From: JAAXHE01 sp964551635
GTDB lineage: Bacteria > Latescibacterota > UBA2968 > GCA-2709665
DNA: 47,057 nt
Reading direction: 5' to 3'
NCBI GenBank assembly: GCA_964551635.1
Contig: CAZKDZ010000250.1
Span: 1-47,057 of the forward strand
The position numbers and the translations under genes are program-made. Below are positions 44,975 to 47,057 of the stretch, one piece after another. Positions within the stretch are counted from its first letter, which is position 1, and each line of letters opens with the position of its first letter. The notes under the pieces were generated by a model. It worked only from the letters and a program-made list of their open reading frames with translations. It searched no databases and was not told the origin of the DNA.

Positions 44975-45010
44975 ACGCCCGGCGAAAGGAATCGCCGGGC
45001 GTAAGTTTAT
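44975..45010 (+). terminator. Intrinsic terminator of the kinase-regulator operon
   Basis: ACGCCCGGCGA (44975-44985) pairs perfectly with TCGCCGGGCGT (44992-45002) around a 6-nt loop, followed by 'aagtttattt'. It lies between the proposed enhancer sites and the sigma54 promoter, so the two-component genes and the downstream gene are separate transcription units. Confidence 0.75.
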
Positions 45011-45044
45011 TTAAAACAGGCACCTGTACACATACTGCCAAAAC

Positions 45045-45060
45045 TGGCATTAAAGTTGCT
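45045..45060 (+). promoter_or_regulatory. Sigma54 (-24/-12) promoter upstream of the PtsN-like gene
   Basis: TGGCAT (45045-45050), 5 nt, TTGCT (45056-45060). It has the invariant GG and GC dinucleotides separated by exactly 10 nt and matches the TGGCAYR-N4-TTGCW consensus closely. The start site would be near 45071, giving a leader of about 215 nt. An NtrC-family gene lies directly upstream, which supports it. Confidence 0.75.
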
Positions 45061-45184
45061 TATAAATAGGGTGACGATTGCATCGGATTCGCTGATACGT
45101 ATGAAAACCGTCGTATCGCGTCACTTTCAGCGGTTTCCAACTGTCAGGATGTCATCTGGCAACGAGCGTTCAACGCGGGTTTGC

Positions 45185-45197
45185 TGCAATAATTGCA
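45185..45197 (+). promoter_or_regulatory. Third TGCAA-N3-TTGCA palindrome, downstream of the sigma54 promoter
   Basis: TGCAATAATTGCA has the same perfect half-sites as site 2. It lies about 115 bp after the predicted start site, inside the leader. A third copy in one 430-bp intergenic region supports a shared binding protein. It could act as a downstream enhancer or as a repression site. The rest of 44857-45288 holds no gene. Confidence 0.45.
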
Positions 45198-45288
45198 TTT
45201 TAATGGCGGACTGATTCGGGAAATCGCAACACCTGGATCCGGACGCGGAACTGATTTGAACTGAATTTTGGAGTCACCGTTTACAGAA

Positions 45289-45837
45289 ATGGCCCTGTCA
45301 AAATTCCACTACAGCAGTGAATGGGAAACGGACCTGAGCGGTGTGGTCGGTTTCCACCCTTCGACGATGGTCCGAAACCTCGAACCGCGGGATCGGATGG
45401 GGGCAATCAAGGCGCTCGTAGATCGTTTGCACGGCTCTGGTTACGTGGCGGACAGTTTGCGTTTTCTGCAATCGGTTCTGGACAGGGAAGACCTTGAGAG
45501 TACCGCGGTCGGAAACGGGATTGCGTTTCCCCACGCACGTTGTGGTTCCGCCAGGCATCTCGGTATGGCGTTGGGCATTTCAGATCACGGTGTGGACTTT
45601 CACTCGGACACGCATCCTGAGCCGGTTCGGCTCATTTGCCTCGTGGCCGTGCCCTCCGAGGGCGATATAAGATACCTGCCGCTTCTCGGCTATCTGTGCC
45701 GGCTTTTCCACGAGGATTTTACCGGAACTTTTCTCAGGTCCCGTACTGCAGAGGAGATGAACCGAATGCTGCTGCGGCAGATGCGCCTGCACGGGGCTCT
45801 GCCGGAGGCGTGCATGGAGTACGTCCCGGCGACCTAG
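45289..45837 (+). CDS. PTS EIIA type-2 domain protein (PtsN/EIIA-Ntr-like)
   Basis: The 182-aa protein has a single EIIA-fructose/Ntr domain, with phospho-acceptor His82 in 'GNGIAFPHARCGSARHLGMALG' (E. coli PtsN has 'GNGIAIPHGK'). No EIIB or EIIC is attached or nearby, so a regulatory rather than transport role is likely, as for PtsN. The first ~30 residues and the last ~20 are extra to the domain. ATG 45289 was chosen; a TTG at 45268 would add 7 residues. GGAG lies 15 nt before the ATG, so the start is uncertain. The gene stands behind a sigma54 promoter. Confidence 0.85.
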   Translation: MALSKFHYSSEWETDLSGVVGFHPSTMVRNLEPRDRMGAIKALVDRLHGSGYVADSLRFLQSVLDREDLESTAVGNGIAFPHARCGSARHLGMALGISDHGVDFHSDTHPEPVRLICLVAVPSEGDIRYLPLLGYLCRLFHEDFTGTFLRSRTAEEMNRMLLRQMRLHGALPEACMEYVPAT

Positions 45838-45840
45838 CTG

Positions 45841-45866
45841 GAAGCTGTCTCGAAATTCTCAGCTTC
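45841..45866 (+). other. Small hairpin between the PtsN-like and sigma factor genes
   Basis: GAAGCTG (45841-45847) and CAGCTTC (45860-45866) form perfect 7-bp arms with a 12-nt loop. No T tract follows. It could weaken transcription into the sigma gene or be neutral. Confidence 0.35.
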
Positions 45867-45909
45867 TTGGACACACGAATCCCACACTGATTTTCCGGAG
45901 GTTGGAAAC

Positions 45910-46761
45910 GTGGCTGGAATCATGATTCAGGACAGCGAGTCTCTCGATCTCTATCTGAGGGACATCGCCTCTTCGGAACCGCTTACCGCGGAGACCGAGA
46001 TCGCACTCGCGCACCGCATAAGAAAGGGAGACCAGAAGGCCAGAGACAGGCTGGTTGCTTCTAATCTCCGATTCGTCGTCAGCGTTGCCAGGGAATACCA
46101 GAACCATGGGGTGCCATTGGCCGATCTGATCAGTGCTGGAAACATGGGTCTGATGACGGCCGCCGAACGATTTGACGGTACGCGGGGGTTCAAGTTCATC
46201 TCCTACGCGGTGTGGTGGATCCGCCAGGCCATTCATCAAAGTCTGGCGCAGGACTCCCGCGTGGTGAGGCTGCCCATCAACCGCATCGATCTGTTGCACA
46301 ACATCGCCAAGGTTTCGCGGGAGATTCGACAGACGGAAGAGGCCGATCCCGATCCGGAGACGATTGCGGAGAAACTCGGCGTTTCCGTGGACATGGTACA
46401 GGATACGCTTCTCAGGGCGCGCGATGTCTGGTCGCTCGATGCATCATTTAAAGACGACGATGACCACAGCCTGCTGCATATCCTGCCGGACAGTTCACAA
46501 AAGGCGCCGGACCTCGAGGTCGTCGACGAGTCGGTCAAGGACCAGGTGAAGATGGTCCTTGAAACGCTCGACGCGCGGGAAGCGGAAGTGTTGCGCCTTT
46601 ATTTCGGGCTGGGCGACGAAGAAGCGATGACGCTGGAAGAAATCGGCACCAGGTTCAGCCTTACGCGGGAACGGGTCCGGCAGATCAAGGAAAAGGCCCT
46701 CCGGCGATTGCGGCATCCGCGCCGGCGGCTGCAACTCGAGCCGCTGATGGAGTCGGCGTAG
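45910..46761 (+). CDS. Short RpoD-like RNA polymerase sigma factor
   Basis: The 283-aa sigma70 protein starts directly with region 1.2 ('SESLDLYLRDIASSEPLTAETEIALAHRIRKGD'), has regions 2.1-2.4 ('NLRFVVSVAREYQNHGVPLADLISAGNMGLMTAAERFD...FISYAVWWIRQAI'), region 3 and a region 4.2 HTH ('TLEEIGTRFSLTRERVRQIKEKALRRLR'). It lacks region 1.1 and the non-conserved insert. This layout is that of the primary sigma of Bacteroidetes/Chlorobi-like bacteria, or of a group 2 sigma elsewhere. The GTG start has GGAGG 8 nt upstream. A strong terminator follows. Confidence 0.92.
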   Translation: MAGIMIQDSESLDLYLRDIASSEPLTAETEIALAHRIRKGDQKARDRLVASNLRFVVSVAREYQNHGVPLADLISAGNMGLMTAAERFDGTRGFKFISYAVWWIRQAIHQSLAQDSRVVRLPINRIDLLHNIAKVSREIRQTEEADPDPETIAEKLGVSVDMVQDTLLRARDVWSLDASFKDDDDHSLLHILPDSSQKAPDLEVVDESVKDQVKMVLETLDAREAEVLRLYFGLGDEEAMTLEEIGTRFSLTRERVRQIKEKALRRLRHPRRRLQLEPLMESA

Positions 46762-46844
46762 TTGACTTTCCGGCCGATTGCCCGGGCCGAAAGTTCTGCC
46801 TGACCGGCCGCGGCGCCTTGCAGACTCAAACAGCGAAATCCACG

Positions 46845-46878
46845 GGGCGGAGACGAAATGTGATCTCCGCCCTTTTTT
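46845..46878 (+). terminator. Intrinsic terminator after the sigma factor gene
   Basis: GGGCGGAGA (46845-46853) pairs with TCTCCGCCC (46864-46872) around a 10-nt loop and is followed at once by six T. It lies 84 bp after the stop codon. Confidence 0.92.
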
Positions 46879-46959
46879 GTAGCCTGCGGACGGCGTCGGC
46901 CGACTTCGACGTGGATGCGGGTACCCTGGAGAGGAACACGGTTGTAACAAGCCGCCTAA

Positions 46960-47057
46960 CAGTCCGTTGATAAAGTCGCTCTGCAGGCGAGGCCGAGCCA
47001 TTGTGGTCGAAGACAAGGCGCGCAACCGAGTCCCATCCTGCGATTCGGCGAGGGCGC
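46960..47057. repeat. Possible start of an intergenic repeat, cut off by the window edge
   Basis: After 46960 the sequence ('gcctaacagtccgttgataa...', then GC-rich 'gcgaggccgagcc...gtcgaagacaaggcgcgcaac') has no convincing reading frame. It resembles from memory the intergenic repeats of many uncultured bacteria that begin AACAGTCCGTTGA and end in the inverted copy. Only one end is visible, so the call is weak. The stretch 46879-46959 shows nothing recognisable. Confidence 0.3.

Noticed and set aside
45157..45172. Second sigma54-like element 'tggcaacgagcgttca'
   Set aside because: The required GC at the -12 position is missing (TC stands there), so spacing to a GC dinucleotide is wrong.

Overview
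The window is a 47 kb piece of a bacterial chromosome, about 55-60% GC by eye. It starts inside an rRNA operon and continues through dense housekeeping gene blocks. The organism cannot be named from this sequence. A short RpoD-like sigma factor without an N-terminal region 1.1, a SecD-SecF fusion, a divergent 16S core, and heparinase II/III plus HpcH/HpaI-aldolase genes set among housekeeping genes suggest an uncultured Gram-negative lineage of the FCB/PVC kind (Latescibacterota- or Poribacteria-like). This is inference with low to moderate confidence.

Layout. (1) 1-5280, + strand: 3' half of 16S rRNA, tRNA-Ile(GAU), tRNA-Ala(UGC), 23S rRNA, 5S rRNA and a strong terminator. The 23S gene is interrupted in helix 69 by a 676-nt group I intron that carries a LAGLIDADG homing endonuclease gene. 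(2) 5296-7582: an EF-G paralogue with its own promoter and terminator. (3) 7712-27709, + strand: a long, tightly packed run of yebC, ruvC, ruvA, ruvB, tsaB, rimI, holB, metG, tatD, rsmA, ilvE, proC, hisH, hisF, proB, a ftsB-like gene, recO, valS and a class A PBP. It covers Holliday-junction processing, tRNA/rRNA modification, aminoacyl-tRNA synthesis, amino-acid synthesis and cell-wall synthesis. (4) 27821-41952, - strand: in transcription order rho, rpmE, prfA, prmC, a frameshifted heparinase-like gene, an exonuclease III, an HpcH/HpaI aldolase, a large heparinase II/III protein, a polyprenyl diphosphate synthase and secDF. The heparinase/aldolase genes look like a small catabolic insertion between two conserved housekeeping groups. 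(5) 42381-46878, + strand: an NtrB-like PAS histidine kinase, an NtrC-type sigma54 activator, then an intergenic region with TGCAA-N3-TTGCA palindromes and a near-consensus sigma54 promoter, a PtsN-like EIIA protein and a short primary-type sigma factor. The last 100 bp look like the start of an intergenic repeat that runs off the end.

The two signals most worth following are the regulatory unit at 42.4-45.8 kb and the 23S intron. In the first, a kinase and sigma54 activator are followed at about 105-140 bp enhancer distance by a sigma54 promoter reading into a PtsN-like gene. In the second, the end of the homing endonuclease reading frame is embedded in the ribozyme core (P7, P3 and P8).
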